Shown in pieces: positions 37,588 through 46,744 of a DNA stretch of 64,000 bases; the stretch's first letter is position 1; every line of letters starts with the position of its first letter. The DNA comes from a virus. The notes beneath the pieces were generated by a model. The model did not search any database, had not been told where the DNA came from, and worked only from the letters and a program-made list of their open reading frames with translations. The stretch is from the IMG/VR virus record IMGVR_UViG_3300027973_000032, positions 46,289 through 110,288 of that record. One strand, written 5' to 3'. A program made the position numbers and the translations under genes.

Positions 37588-39133
37588 ATTCTATTCCTTG
37601 AAATAATTTAATTCCTAAATACCATAAAAATAAATCAAAAGGTGCGGCATGTAGAGGACTCATGTTCCAATATATGATTGGGATTAGCGTTTGTACTTTT
37701 TTGTAATCGTATCCTTGATTTATTATAAATTCTTTAAGTTGTTTTTGATATATTGTAATTTGATCTACACTTGGGATAGATAAAGTAACATTATCATTGT
37801 CTATTTTAATATCAAAATTATGTTCTTTAATTTTAGAATAGTTAATTATTAATCCACCTGCTAATTTAGCTAGATCATAATAGATATCGCCAAACTCAAC
37901 TACATTACCAAATTCATGTCTCCAGTCTATTACTTTGAATTCACCGTCATTATTGATAATAGTATTATCAAAATGTAAATCACCATGAATGAAACCTGGC
38001 AATGTAGTATTGCTCAAATAGTCCCAATCAATCTTATCTAAATAATAGCCATAATCATTAACTTTTACTCCATCAATAAAATTAATTTGTTTGAGGTTTG
38101 GATATTTTTCTAAAAACTTATTGACTCGTGATAGAGTTTTATTTTTATAAAATTCAATCGATGCATTAGTAATATCTATGTCTACCAACAACCAAACATC
38201 ATCTTTTAACCAATTAAGATATGAAGCAAATATATTTGAATCATTACGTTCATATAATATTTTACCATCAAAATAATCATATGCCATAAAGTTACCAATA
38301 TGTTCACAATTGGATGGGAAAACTGAAGGATTTTTTAATGTTTTAATATATTTTTTCTTTGGAGTTGATGAATCTAGCCACCATTTAACTACACGATTAT
38401 TACAGATATAGGTTAATTCATTTTCTTTAGTGAAATCAAATTTTTGGCTTTTATTCAATTCAATTTGATAATTTATAGGATTACCAAAGTCCTGCCATGA
38501 GTTTAAATTGGCCACATTATCACCTAACTGTATCGAGTAAATTAATTCTTCAGAATTAATTTGTTCTAAACTATCAAAAAAATTCTTATACTCATGTATG
38601 TACATTAGCCCAGTAAAGGCCTTATTTGTATGCGGGGTATGTTGTTTAAATGTTATTTTACTAATTTTTTGATTGTCATCCACGTCAAACATAGTATACA
38701 AATGTGTGTCTTTTTCTAAAATTGTCTTTACAAAATAACAATTTTTATCTGTTACTTTATCAACAATTGATTCATTAAAATAAGTATCACAGGGTACGTA
38801 CCAAAATGGACCGTTTACCTTTTCTCTGCAATGTCGTAATGTATATGAAGTTCCAGATTTACTACTAACATAGTCATCTATTTGAACAAATTCAATATCT
38901 CGATTAGCATACGCTATTTTACAAAAGTCTTTAATTTGATCGGCCAAGAAACCAACTGGAATGATAAATTTAGCATCTACAGGAAATTGATCAATAATGT
39001 GTGATATGACTGGTTTAAATTTATAGGGCAGTAATGCTTTGTTAAGATTTTTTGTATAATTTTTCATTCTACTGCCCAATCCAGCAGTAGGTATAATAAC
39101 AATGCTATTCGTGCTCGTATCTAATTCTACCAT
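37580..39133 (-). CDS. nucleotidyltransferase-kinase fusion
   Basis: A 517-residue two-domain protein. N-terminal domain: IVIIPTAGLGSRMKNYTKNL and SGTSYTLRHC, a sugar-phosphate or phosphocholine-type nucleotidyltransferase. C-terminal domain: GFIHGDLHFDNTIIN (Brenner motif, catalytic Asp) and FKVIDWRHE (metal Asp), a choline/aminoglycoside-kinase fold. One polypeptide could phosphorylate a small alcohol or sugar and activate it with CTP or another NTP. I start at ATG 39133 because GAGG stands 8-11 bases upstream; an earlier ATG at 39172 would overlap the cupin by 68 bases. Confidence 0.78.
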   Translation of the reverse strand: MVELDTSTNSIVIIPTAGLGSRMKNYTKNLNKALLPYKFKPVISHIIDQFPVDAKFIIPVGFLADQIKDFCKIAYANRDIEFVQIDDYVSSKSGTSYTLRHCREKVNGPFWYVPCDTYFNESIVDKVTDKNCYFVKTILEKDTHLYTMFDVDDNQKISKITFKQHTPHTNKAFTGLMYIHEYKNFFDSLEQINSEELIYSIQLGDNVANLNSWQDFGNPINYQIELNKSQKFDFTKENELTYICNNRVVKWWLDSSTPKKKYIKTLKNPSVFPSNCEHIGNFMAYDYFDGKILYERNDSNIFASYLNWLKDDVWLLVDIDITNASIEFYKNKTLSRVNKFLEKYPNLKQINFIDGVKVNDYGYYLDKIDWDYLSNTTLPGFIHGDLHFDNTIINNDGEFKVIDWRHEFGNVVEFGDIYYDLAKLAGGLIINYSKIKEHNFDIKIDNDNVTLSIPSVDQITIYQKQLKEFIINQGYDYKKVQTLIPIIYWNMSPLHAAPFDLFLWYLGIKLFQGIEYE

Positions 39134-39545
39134 GCGTTCTACCTCGATCATCTTGTAATCTAAAAACATCATCTAGCTCAGGAGAACTCATCTCGATAAA
39201 TTCTAAGTCTGTATTTGAATTTGCTATAACACGATGTACATATCCTGGGAATATATGAAAAACTATGCCAGGACTGAGCAGTATTATATCAAATGTTTTT
39301 TCATATTCTTCCACTTCATTGGCAGGCATACCTTTTTCTAAAAAAGTTGATATATCAAATACCTGTTTACTGCGACGTAAAATCCCAGTGCCATTTAATA
39401 CATAACTAGTTTCTATTTTATGCTGATGTACTTGAAGACTAGTTCGATGTCCGGCCAAAAATAATATTTTTTTACCAGCGTATGGGGTACTTGTACCATC
39501 AGCTATCCATAATTCTTCACCCCAGTGTTTTTTTACAATTTTCAT
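39105..39545 (-). CDS. cupin, mannose-6-phosphate-isomerase-like
   Basis: A 146-residue protein (MKIVKKHWGEELWIADGTST). A single cupin barrel with HRTSLQVHQHKIETSYVL (motif 1: H-x-H, E) and FHIFPGYVHRVIA (motif 2: P and H). SSPELDDVFRLQDDRGR is a signature of type II phosphomannose isomerase-like cupins found in sugar clusters. It may isomerise a phosphosugar or bind one. ATG 39545 chosen over an upstream start; a TATAAATA box lies six bases upstream but would give a leaderless RNA, so I do not count it as a promoter. Confidence 0.72.
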   Translation of the reverse strand: MKIVKKHWGEELWIADGTSTPYAGKKILFLAGHRTSLQVHQHKIETSYVLNGTGILRRSKQVFDISTFLEKGMPANEVEEYEKTFDIILLSPGIVFHIFPGYVHRVIANSNTDLEFIEMSSPELDDVFRLQDDRGRTHGRIRYEHE

Positions 39546-39559
39546 ATTTTTATTTATAG

Positions 39560-40357
39560 CTATCCTGGTCCTTGCCAAATAAAGGGGGGATCACTGCCAT
39601 AGTATTGTTGTTCACAATCGTAACACTCTTTAAAATTTAATGGATCAAGGTGTTTGCATTCTTCTCGAAATATTGAATATCCATTTTGATATTCAATAAT
39701 GTCATTTTTAATCTTTTTATATTTGATATTCATTAGTTTCATATAATCTATAAATTCTAATGTTTTAAAATCATTTTCTAACCAATATTTATACAAGTAA
39801 AACCAATATTCACTAGCTTTTAACATATTACTAGCACTAGCAACCCAAAATACATCATCGATTCTAGTATCAATTAAATTATCAACTAAAAATATTTCTT
39901 GATTTAAATTATATTGATTTATTGCATTTTTTAAACTTCTATAAGAAGGAAATATAACATCAGTTCTTAATTTTACCATTACATCATATTGTTGATACTC
40001 AGAAGCCATTAAGACACTTTTTTGCCACGAATAAAATAATGGGACCCAATTCCCCCCAATTGATAATTTTCCATGTTTAGCTTCTATGCTAGATAAACAT
40101 TCATTATAATTTTCAATTTCAATTTTTTTAGGCTGATATATCTGTTTAAGTTCTTCAAATCTTTCCATTGGGACTTGTGTGACTGGTCTAGGCTTAAAGG
40201 CTGTTGGACCCCAATGCTTACTTCGTAACTGCTCAATATCCCATGTGTGTATAAAAAAATCGCATTGGTCCCACAAATCTCCTATAAATCTTTTTAGATT
40301 AATAGATGATAATGTAGAAGTTCGAGTCTGACCACTAAAACATATTGCTATTTTCAT
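39560..40357 (-). CDS. CFSGQ-type glycosyltransferase-like protein 1
   Basis: A 265-residue protein beginning MKIAICFSGQTRTSTLSSIN, then CDFFIHTWDIEQLRSKHWG, and YDVMVKLRTDVIFPSYRSL in the middle. The ICFSGQxRT and xxKxRTDxxF blocks mark a family often found in marine viral and bacterial glycan loci and probably GT-A-like. It ends in a cysteine-bearing tail (EECKHLDPLNFKECYDC). ATGA overlap with protein 2. Acceptor unknown. Confidence 0.6.
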   Translation of the reverse strand: MKIAICFSGQTRTSTLSSINLKRFIGDLWDQCDFFIHTWDIEQLRSKHWGPTAFKPRPVTQVPMERFEELKQIYQPKKIEIENYNECLSSIEAKHGKLSIGGNWVPLFYSWQKSVLMASEYQQYDVMVKLRTDVIFPSYRSLKNAINQYNLNQEIFLVDNLIDTRIDDVFWVASASNMLKASEYWFYLYKYWLENDFKTLEFIDYMKLMNIKYKKIKNDIIEYQNGYSIFREECKHLDPLNFKECYDCEQQYYGSDPPFIWQGPG

Positions 40358-41028
40358 CTTAAATCTCTAGGTATAATATTTTTTATAGCCAGCCATTTCC
40401 AAACTAATGCTTTATAATGCATGTTCTTATAAGCGGAGTCATAATAATCTGATTTTAATATTTGATACAGTGCTCCGTTACTATAATATCTATGAAAATT
40501 ATTAACGACATCCATGGTCAATGAAGAACCAAAACAAAAGTCAGTATTAAATCTAGGAGTTTTGTAATCAGAATATTCTACACTATATTTCCCAAATACA
40601 CTATTAGGATAATTATCAATGCCTATATTTGTAATAGTATTAAATAATTCACCTTGACAATCAACGCTAAAATTAATATTTACTACAATATTGAATACTA
40701 TGTCATGATCTATTTCATATTTCCTTTTTAAGGTATTCACTTTCATCATACTATTAGTTATATCTGTATATTTGTCGGGTCTATTGTGTATTGCAGTTAC
40801 TTCAGTTAAACAACTTGGAACGGCGTTCAATTTAATATTCAAATCCGTATAATATTCATTATCTTTTATGACATAGGGTGTATCTATAATAGTAGATGTA
40901 AATCCATCATTATTAAATTCAGTATATGAATGAGCAAATAGGCAATAGTTGCTTACTTTAGGATAAAGTAAATTTCTCATATCCTTATAGTTAAATCCAT
41001 TACCAAATAAACAAATTGCTATATTCAT
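40354..41028 (-). CDS. CFSGQ-type glycosyltransferase-like protein 2 (diverged)
   Basis: A 224-residue protein (MNIAICLFGNGFNYKDMRNL), shorter and more diverged than its two neighbours: the SGQ is FGN and the R-x-D block is replaced by FNIVVNINFSVDCQ. It keeps the FCFGSSLTMDVVNNF region. The missing basic-acidic motif suggests loss of activity or another role, perhaps as a partner in a complex. ATGA overlaps on both sides. Confidence 0.5.
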   Translation of the reverse strand: MNIAICLFGNGFNYKDMRNLLYPKVSNYCLFAHSYTEFNNDGFTSTIIDTPYVIKDNEYYTDLNIKLNAVPSCLTEVTAIHNRPDKYTDITNSMMKVNTLKRKYEIDHDIVFNIVVNINFSVDCQGELFNTITNIGIDNYPNSVFGKYSVEYSDYKTPRFNTDFCFGSSLTMDVVNNFHRYYSNGALYQILKSDYYDSAYKNMHYKALVWKWLAIKNIIPRDLR

Positions 41029-41807
41029 ATGCTCGTATTTAATATTTCATTACCTTGAAGGAATCCCTTTCGTGCCATTGATTCAGCAGTAACTACGACT
41101 CTAGGATCAACGTTTGCAAAATCTAAATCTATCCCGATACTTTTTATATAATAATAAAAAATATATTCAGGAGGGGATCCTGGAATTAAATCTATTTCGT
41201 CTATAAATCTTAATGCATCAATAAACCAACTAATTTGATCAAATGTAAAACTATCACAATGATAATATACATCGCCTATTGCATATTTGTCTAATTCCTT
41301 AGAAAATCTTCTATGTATAGTATACACTGTGTTAGGTTTTACTTTGTCAATAGTTGGTCTGCTCTCAAATATAGAATCAGGACGCATACGAATAACAATA
41401 TCATATTCAAAATTATTTTCTAATTCATACTGTCTTTTTAAATTCGCCGATTTCATTAAACTATAAAATTGATTTCGATGCCAAGGTATTAATCTATTGG
41501 CTACTTTTTTTGAATACCAATTTTCTAAATTTGGCAAAACTTGAACATCGCCCCATATCTTTTTAGATCCAAATTCAATTTTTTTAGGCTTTAATGAATC
41601 TATTATAGTTTGTTTTTCATCAGCAGTTAATAATACATCCTCTGGAATTTTATCATATCCATTTTTAGATCCTTCAGGAACTGAGTTATAATCCCAAAAA
41701 TGGCAGAAATAATCAACATCCCCAAGCGGGGTTAAATTATCTATCCAATTTTGATAACAATATTTCCAAGTTCTTACTTGGCCACTAAAACATACTGCTA
41801 TTTTCAT
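41025..41807 (-). CDS. CFSGQ-type glycosyltransferase-like protein 3
   Basis: A 260-residue protein, the best preserved of the three: MKIAVCFSGQVRTWKYCYQN, VDYFCHFWDYN, YDIVIRMRPDSIFESRPTID and YHCDSFTFDQISWFIDAL. The RMRPDS block resembles the DxD-equivalent segment of related transferases. ATG 41807 forms an ATGA overlap with the SGNH gene; an earlier ATG lies three codons upstream. Probably transfers a sugar to the island's product. Confidence 0.6.
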   Translation of the reverse strand: MKIAVCFSGQVRTWKYCYQNWIDNLTPLGDVDYFCHFWDYNSVPEGSKNGYDKIPEDVLLTADEKQTIIDSLKPKKIEFGSKKIWGDVQVLPNLENWYSKKVANRLIPWHRNQFYSLMKSANLKRQYELENNFEYDIVIRMRPDSIFESRPTIDKVKPNTVYTIHRRFSKELDKYAIGDVYYHCDSFTFDQISWFIDALRFIDEIDLIPGSPPEYIFYYYIKSIGIDLDFANVDPRVVVTAESMARKGFLQGNEILNTSI

Positions 41808-42781
41808 TTTTTCCATTTTTCGAGTAGCTCTTGAAAGTACTGTTTTTTGACTAAATGATCATAAATTTGTTCAGAAAAATTGAAATGAGAGTTAGGTCCC
41901 CAATGCAGTGCATCACGAGCAATTTCATATGGAAATTTTTTTTTATAAATACCTGGATAAAATCTATCAAACTCTTTGTCAAATACTAGTGAACCTGGGA
42001 TATAGTGATCTTGCAATTCGTACGGAATGGATGTATCTAGATTTAAATTTCCTTCAACGGCATTAGAAATCATATCTGAGTTGAATTCACCATTCCAAAA
42101 AGCAAATGCCCAATTAATTTGCTCAGTCATTAAAAAATATTTCAAAAACAATAAATTTTTAAAAGCTGAGTTATAACTATCTCTATAATTAAGCATGCCT
42201 AATAATGCTGAATGAGTTCGTTTTAGCTCAACGAATGCATCATTTGGGGGAGTATAGTTATGTATAAAATTAAAAGTTGTCATCCTATTTAAGGGTTTAC
42301 AATCTAGTATTACTTCTTTTCGCGTAACTCCTGGCATCATAAAAAAAACAAAATCAGGTTTAAAATTATTTTTAATTGTTAGATATGTGTATCTAACCAT
42401 TGAATCAATTGCGTGACCTCCACGTGATACATTATATAGGTTTATTGGTTTTCCTATTTCTTTTGAAATTTGATCATTTAAAAAACTAGCCCAAATATGT
42501 TCTATTGGAAGACCAGTTCCCTCGGTTACTGAACACCCCACGTACAATATTTTAATAGGATCATGATTGTCAAATTCAGATGATCTAAAACCTAAAGAAT
42601 TAAATTTATAAACAAATTCGTCTTTACCATAAGTTTTAATATTTTTTTTTATATTTTGAGCCCATGCTTCCTCATTGTCCGCCCCAGAAGAGTTAAAAGT
42701 TTTATTTCGAAGAGTATATTCATGATAATTCATGCCAGTATCCAGTGTATCCCATAAATTAATTACATTAAGCATACTCAT
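41804..42781 (-). CDS. second SGNH-like hydrolase
   Basis: A 325-residue protein. ILYVGCSVTEGTGLP is a GDS variant (GCS, nucleophile Ser), NVSRGGHAIDSMVRY is block II (Gly), DFVFFMMPGVTRKEV takes the place of block III (usually GxNx), and RDALHWGPNSHFNFSEQIYD carries the D-x-x-H dyad of block V. A second acyl-handling enzyme in the island, with the radical SAM genes upstream. The Asp-to-Cys change in the nucleophile motif is unusual but tolerated, since the Ser remains. Confidence 0.6.
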   Translation of the reverse strand: MSMLNVINLWDTLDTGMNYHEYTLRNKTFNSSGADNEEAWAQNIKKNIKTYGKDEFVYKFNSLGFRSSEFDNHDPIKILYVGCSVTEGTGLPIEHIWASFLNDQISKEIGKPINLYNVSRGGHAIDSMVRYTYLTIKNNFKPDFVFFMMPGVTRKEVILDCKPLNRMTTFNFIHNYTPPNDAFVELKRTHSALLGMLNYRDSYNSAFKNLLFLKYFLMTEQINWAFAFWNGEFNSDMISNAVEGNLNLDTSIPYELQDHYIPGSLVFDKEFDRFYPGIYKKKFPYEIARDALHWGPNSHFNFSEQIYDHLVKKQYFQELLEKWKK

Positions 42782-42785
42782 TTTA

Positions 42786-44372
42786 TTAGATATTTCCTTT
42801 TTTTTCTATGGGATTTTGGTATCCTTCTATTGGTTTAACATAGTTTTTACTACCTGGATTTGGATGAGTTGGTTTTAAAATCCATTTTTCTTGATTTGCC
42901 TTTTCTATTAATTGTTCTAGATGACTTGATTCCAATACGCTGTCTCCACTAATTAATTTTATTAATGGAGCAATATTAGTTTCAGGAATAGAATCATACC
43001 ATTCTGAAAGTTCTGGAAAAACTTTTTTAAAATCCTTACCTCTTCTTTGATCATATTGCATGAAAAAACTTTTAAAATCTCTTTGTCTAGATTCTAAACT
43101 ACTAGTATGGTTATGCCCTACATTCAATTCTCGAAGATAGGATACAAGCCTTTTGATCCCTTCATATTCCATTTGATTTATAAGTCGATTGCCTTGTAAA
43201 TCTACATTTTCTTGTCCACTCCATTTAGCATCAATCCAAGTTTCTATTTTATTAGATAGTTCAACTCTTATATTTTCTGGTAATACTAATGGACTCATAA
43301 AACTAGGAAAACGTAATATATTAAAACTCATATGACAATGATCACGCCCATATTGACGTCGAATAGACAACATTTCTTCCATGAATTCCACAATACTAAA
43401 AAGACATAGAGCATTGATAGTCATCATGATATGTGTAGATTTACATTTTCCCTTAGAAATCATCATACGTAAATTATCTAGCCAAACAGACCAATCTAAC
43501 CCGTCTCTAATATATTCTGCTTGATTGCCAAAGCATTCATTACTGGTATATAAACGAAAATTTTTAAAACTATGTGTAGATTTGCATAATCTTTCAATAA
43601 GCTGTTGTTTGGCTCCTAAATTGCTATTAACTGCCAATCCAACATCACATTCAGGATGCTGTTCCCACCAATCTATTAATCGCCAAAAATCTTGGCTCAT
43701 GGTGGCCTCGCCGCCAGTAATTCTTAATTCACGTAGGCTATGTTGTAAATCACCTTCCCACCATTTCCAAAATGCAGCTATGTATGGATTATCTAAGTTT
43801 TTGATTCCATAAGGCTGAGCCCAAGTACCATCCTGTTGATATGCCCCTCCGCCATCGCTAACTAAGTTTTGATAAAAGCCATGAGTTTTGATGTCAGTCA
43901 TCCAAGTAGTGCTAAAACTAGGATTACAATAGCTACAGGCAAAATTACAATTAGCATCAAACGCTATTTCCAAAGTCTTTAAATCTACATCTAAGTTACT
44001 GCCAAAAATATTTTTAGCATCTTGTAATTCCTGCTCTGTGTAAAGTAAACTTTTATAAACACGATCACTAACCTTATCCTCGCCCAACCCCTCAATTTTC
44101 CAACAATAATCACATTCTTCGGGTTTCTTACCTTGAAGCATTTGCTCTCTCATTAATTTTTTATATTTGGTATTATGTAATGCTTTTGGGTTATCCCTTA
44201 ATTCTTCTAAAGGTATTTTATGTGAAGGTGGATGATGGCAACTAGTTGTTGTGCCACTTCCTAACCAGATAGTTGCATTATACCATTTAGCCCCACAAAA
44301 ACCAGGGCCTATAGAATTTAATACTCTATCTCTATATTCTACGTTACTTTCGTTATTTGGTTTATGCATCAT
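42786..44372 (-). CDS. twitch-domain radical SAM protein 1
   Basis: A 528-residue protein. The cluster motif is CNFACSYC (C142, C146, C149; CxxxCxxC), followed by a RITGGEATMSQDFWRL block (GGE, SAM binding) and a helical C-terminal part. Four N-terminal cysteines (26, 45, 87, 90; in FCGAKW, SCHH and CDYCW) look like a SPASM/twitch auxiliary cluster placed before the barrel. Such proteins occur in marine phages; their substrate is unknown. In this island, radical chemistry on a sugar or a peptide is plausible. Starts at one of two ATGs. Confidence 0.72.
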   Translation of the reverse strand: MMHKPNNESNVEYRDRVLNSIGPGFCGAKWYNATIWLGSGTTTSCHHPPSHKIPLEELRDNPKALHNTKYKKLMREQMLQGKKPEECDYCWKIEGLGEDKVSDRVYKSLLYTEQELQDAKNIFGSNLDVDLKTLEIAFDANCNFACSYCNPSFSTTWMTDIKTHGFYQNLVSDGGGAYQQDGTWAQPYGIKNLDNPYIAAFWKWWEGDLQHSLRELRITGGEATMSQDFWRLIDWWEQHPECDVGLAVNSNLGAKQQLIERLCKSTHSFKNFRLYTSNECFGNQAEYIRDGLDWSVWLDNLRMMISKGKCKSTHIMMTINALCLFSIVEFMEEMLSIRRQYGRDHCHMSFNILRFPSFMSPLVLPENIRVELSNKIETWIDAKWSGQENVDLQGNRLINQMEYEGIKRLVSYLRELNVGHNHTSSLESRQRDFKSFFMQYDQRRGKDFKKVFPELSEWYDSIPETNIAPLIKLISGDSVLESSHLEQLIEKANQEKWILKPTHPNPGSKNYVKPIEGYQNPIEKKGNI

Positions 44373-44381
44373 AATTAATTC

Positions 44382-45836
44382 CTAGTAAGGTCCTTGTGTT
44401 TGCCACTTTTTAGTATACATTTTACATTTCTGATAAAAATCAGCTAATTCTGGAAAAGTTTCTTTAAAATTAGTGCCGCGGCGTCGATCATATTCTGTGA
44501 TATATTCTGCAAATTGTGCTCTTAATGGATCAATCCTAGAAGGATCAGAATGGTTTCTTATCATTTCATCCCTCACAGTATAAAATACACGCTCAATTCT
44601 ATTTACTTCGTAATCAAAGAAGCCTTTACCACAAAGTGGTGGCCAATTTAGTTGATGAAGATTTTTAAACATATGGGTAACTACGTCTTCAAGCATGGGC
44701 AAAAATTTGACATCAGCGACCCATGGTGCTAAAAACTCAGGCCAACGAATATAAGGTACATCCAATGATACTGGATTTTTACGAATAGGTTGTTGAGTAT
44801 ATTGACATTTCATATCAATGATATCATTCATCAATAATTTAAAACTGGGCAAACTAAGAATATTGTAAGCAGCCATAATTGTTAATTGACTATCAGGAAT
44901 TTCAGATAATACGCGATGACAATTTTTTAACCATTGATCATAATTTAATCCAAATCTAATATATTCAGCCTGTTTGCCGTGTGCTTCATTACTGGTATAA
45001 ATTTTAAACTTTCGTATTGCTTTTTTTTCTTGAACAATTTTCATCTTATCAATAAATTTGTTCATAATCTCCAGAGGAACATCAAGATTAGTATTAATAT
45101 TAAATTCTAAATTTGGTTGAGGATTATCGATTAAATGATCCAATACTCTAAATACTTGTTTACTTAATAATGGCTCTCCACCTGTAATTCTAAAAACATG
45201 TAAATCTTTAACAAGATCAGGCCACCATTTCCAAAAAGCTTCCATGTATGGATTGTGATGTGATACTGGAATTGGCATCGAGCCCTTTTCTTTTAAATAA
45301 TCTAAACTATGCATTGTCATATTTGTCAAATTATAAGGACCATGCTGTTCTATTTCTTGACGCCAAGTAGAAGAAAAAGTTGGTGAACAATAAGCACACT
45401 TAAAATTACATACAGTATCAAATGATACTTCTAGATATGTAGGGTTGACGTCGAAATCCCAAGGTTTAGATTGAATTTGTTCTAGATATGGTCTAGCCCA
45501 AGGCTCAGCACTTTTTGTAATTCTGTCACTAAAAACAACATTTTCATTAATATTTGTTTGAGCATCCTCTACTCTCCAACAATAATTACATTCAACAGGT
45601 CGTTGGCCTTCCATCATCTGTTTTCTTAATAATTTTTTATGTAAAGTGTTATGTAAAGCAGTATGATTTTCTTCTACTTCTTCTATAGGTATTTTATGTG
45701 GTGCTGGATGATGACAACTATGCGTTAACCCTGCTCCTAGATGAAGTGTAACTTGATTCCATTTAGCTAGACAAAAACTAGGACTAGTTTTATCAAGTGA
45801 TTCCTTTGTTTGTCTAAATGCTTCAAAATTATCCAT
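44382..45836 (-). CDS. twitch-domain radical SAM protein 2
   Basis: A 484-residue paralogue of the adjacent gene. Cluster motif CNFKCAYC (C143, C147, C150), FRITGGEPLLSKQVFRVL (GGE), and the same N-terminal cysteine set (C22, C41, C83, C86: FCLAKW, SCHHP, CNYCW). Both end in a YDRRRGTNFKETFPELADFY-type segment, so the duplication covers the full length. Two intact copies side by side argue for different substrates or a heterodimer. Confidence 0.72.
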   Translation of the reverse strand: MDNFEAFRQTKESLDKTSPSFCLAKWNQVTLHLGAGLTHSCHHPAPHKIPIEEVEENHTALHNTLHKKLLRKQMMEGQRPVECNYCWRVEDAQTNINENVVFSDRITKSAEPWARPYLEQIQSKPWDFDVNPTYLEVSFDTVCNFKCAYCSPTFSSTWRQEIEQHGPYNLTNMTMHSLDYLKEKGSMPIPVSHHNPYMEAFWKWWPDLVKDLHVFRITGGEPLLSKQVFRVLDHLIDNPQPNLEFNINTNLDVPLEIMNKFIDKMKIVQEKKAIRKFKIYTSNEAHGKQAEYIRFGLNYDQWLKNCHRVLSEIPDSQLTIMAAYNILSLPSFKLLMNDIIDMKCQYTQQPIRKNPVSLDVPYIRWPEFLAPWVADVKFLPMLEDVVTHMFKNLHQLNWPPLCGKGFFDYEVNRIERVFYTVRDEMIRNHSDPSRIDPLRAQFAEYITEYDRRRGTNFKETFPELADFYQKCKMYTKKWQTQGPY

Positions 45837-45838
45837 TA

Positions 45839-46744
45839 TTAATCCGTTTCTATTAGATCAACTCTATTATGAGGTTGATATACTATTTTAAAAAATTTAG
45901 ATTGAACACTATCTAAAGTAGTCACACTTAAATCTAAATCATTAATTAGCTCTTTGGCATAAAAATTCAATCTTTCAACAAGATTCACTTCTTTAACTTG
46001 ACTATGCCACATGTCAGTCAAATAGTCAAAATCTCTTACATTACGATAATCCCAATCAGTTAAATTGGTCATATAACAACCTTGTCTAGCACCCATCATA
46101 GCCCATAACCCATTATCTACATCACTGCCAATATTACACCAAATCATTAGTCTATGTAAATTTTTCCAATGTACGCCTTCTTTAACTGAAACTTTAGTTA
46201 GCTTGACTCCACGATCTAGACTCATTTTAACACCTTCTCTAAATCCTGCTCGCCATGCTTGAAAAGCAGTAGCATTGTTATGTACATCACTATAACAATC
46301 ATTCATTTGAATATATTGATGGTCCCAACAAAAATCAACTTGACCTACGCTATCTTTGGGATCAGCATTTTCATGTGTACGCATATTCATGACAAAGTCT
46401 ATAGTCCAACATTTTAATCCGCCATTACCATACATTAGGCCATTGATGATATTATAGCCACTCCAACTGATTACACTGTTTTCTAAATTGGGATATTTGG
46501 CTATGTCTATTTCTATGTTTAAAAAATCTGGACGAATTATATTGTCGCCATCCACTGTGGTAAATCTTGGAGTCTCGCTTAATCGAGCACAGGCTTTGTG
46601 AGCACTATCACTACCTTTGACCCCGTGAACACGTTTGGCCCAAGGCACTTTGGTTAATAAATCTGCGTAATTTTTCTCAGCATTTGGTTCATCATAGCTA
46701 AGATATATGATATCATAATCAAGTGGTCTGAATATTTTTGTCAT
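45839..46744 (-). CDS. glycosyltransferase-like protein (VDGDN type)
   Basis: A 301-residue protein. DYDIIYLSYDEPNAEKNYAD, RVHGVKGSDSAHKACARLS and FTTVDGDNIIRPDF (DGD at 65-67) form a GT-A nucleotide-sugar site. SGYNIINGLMYGNGGLKCW and MRTHENADPKDSVGQVDFC follow. This arrangement is known from proteins of marine phages and algal-virus-like glycan loci. Probably a sugar transferase. It overlaps the next gene by ATG-stop. Confidence 0.62.
   Translation of the reverse strand: MTKIFRPLDYDIIYLSYDEPNAEKNYADLLTKVPWAKRVHGVKGSDSAHKACARLSETPRFTTVDGDNIIRPDFLNIEIDIAKYPNLENSVISWSGYNIINGLMYGNGGLKCWTIDFVMNMRTHENADPKDSVGQVDFCWDHQYIQMNDCYSDVHNNATAFQAWRAGFREGVKMSLDRGVKLTKVSVKEGVHWKNLHRLMIWCNIGSDVDNGLWAMMGARQGCYMTNLTDWDYRNVRDFDYLTDMWHSQVKEVNLVERLNFYAKELINDLDLSVTTLDSVQSKFFKIVYQPHNRVDLIETD

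Noticed and set aside
39551-39558. TATAAATA box before the cupin gene as a late promoter
   Set aside because: It would start transcription at the ATG, in a very A+T-rich stretch where such an octamer can arise by chance.
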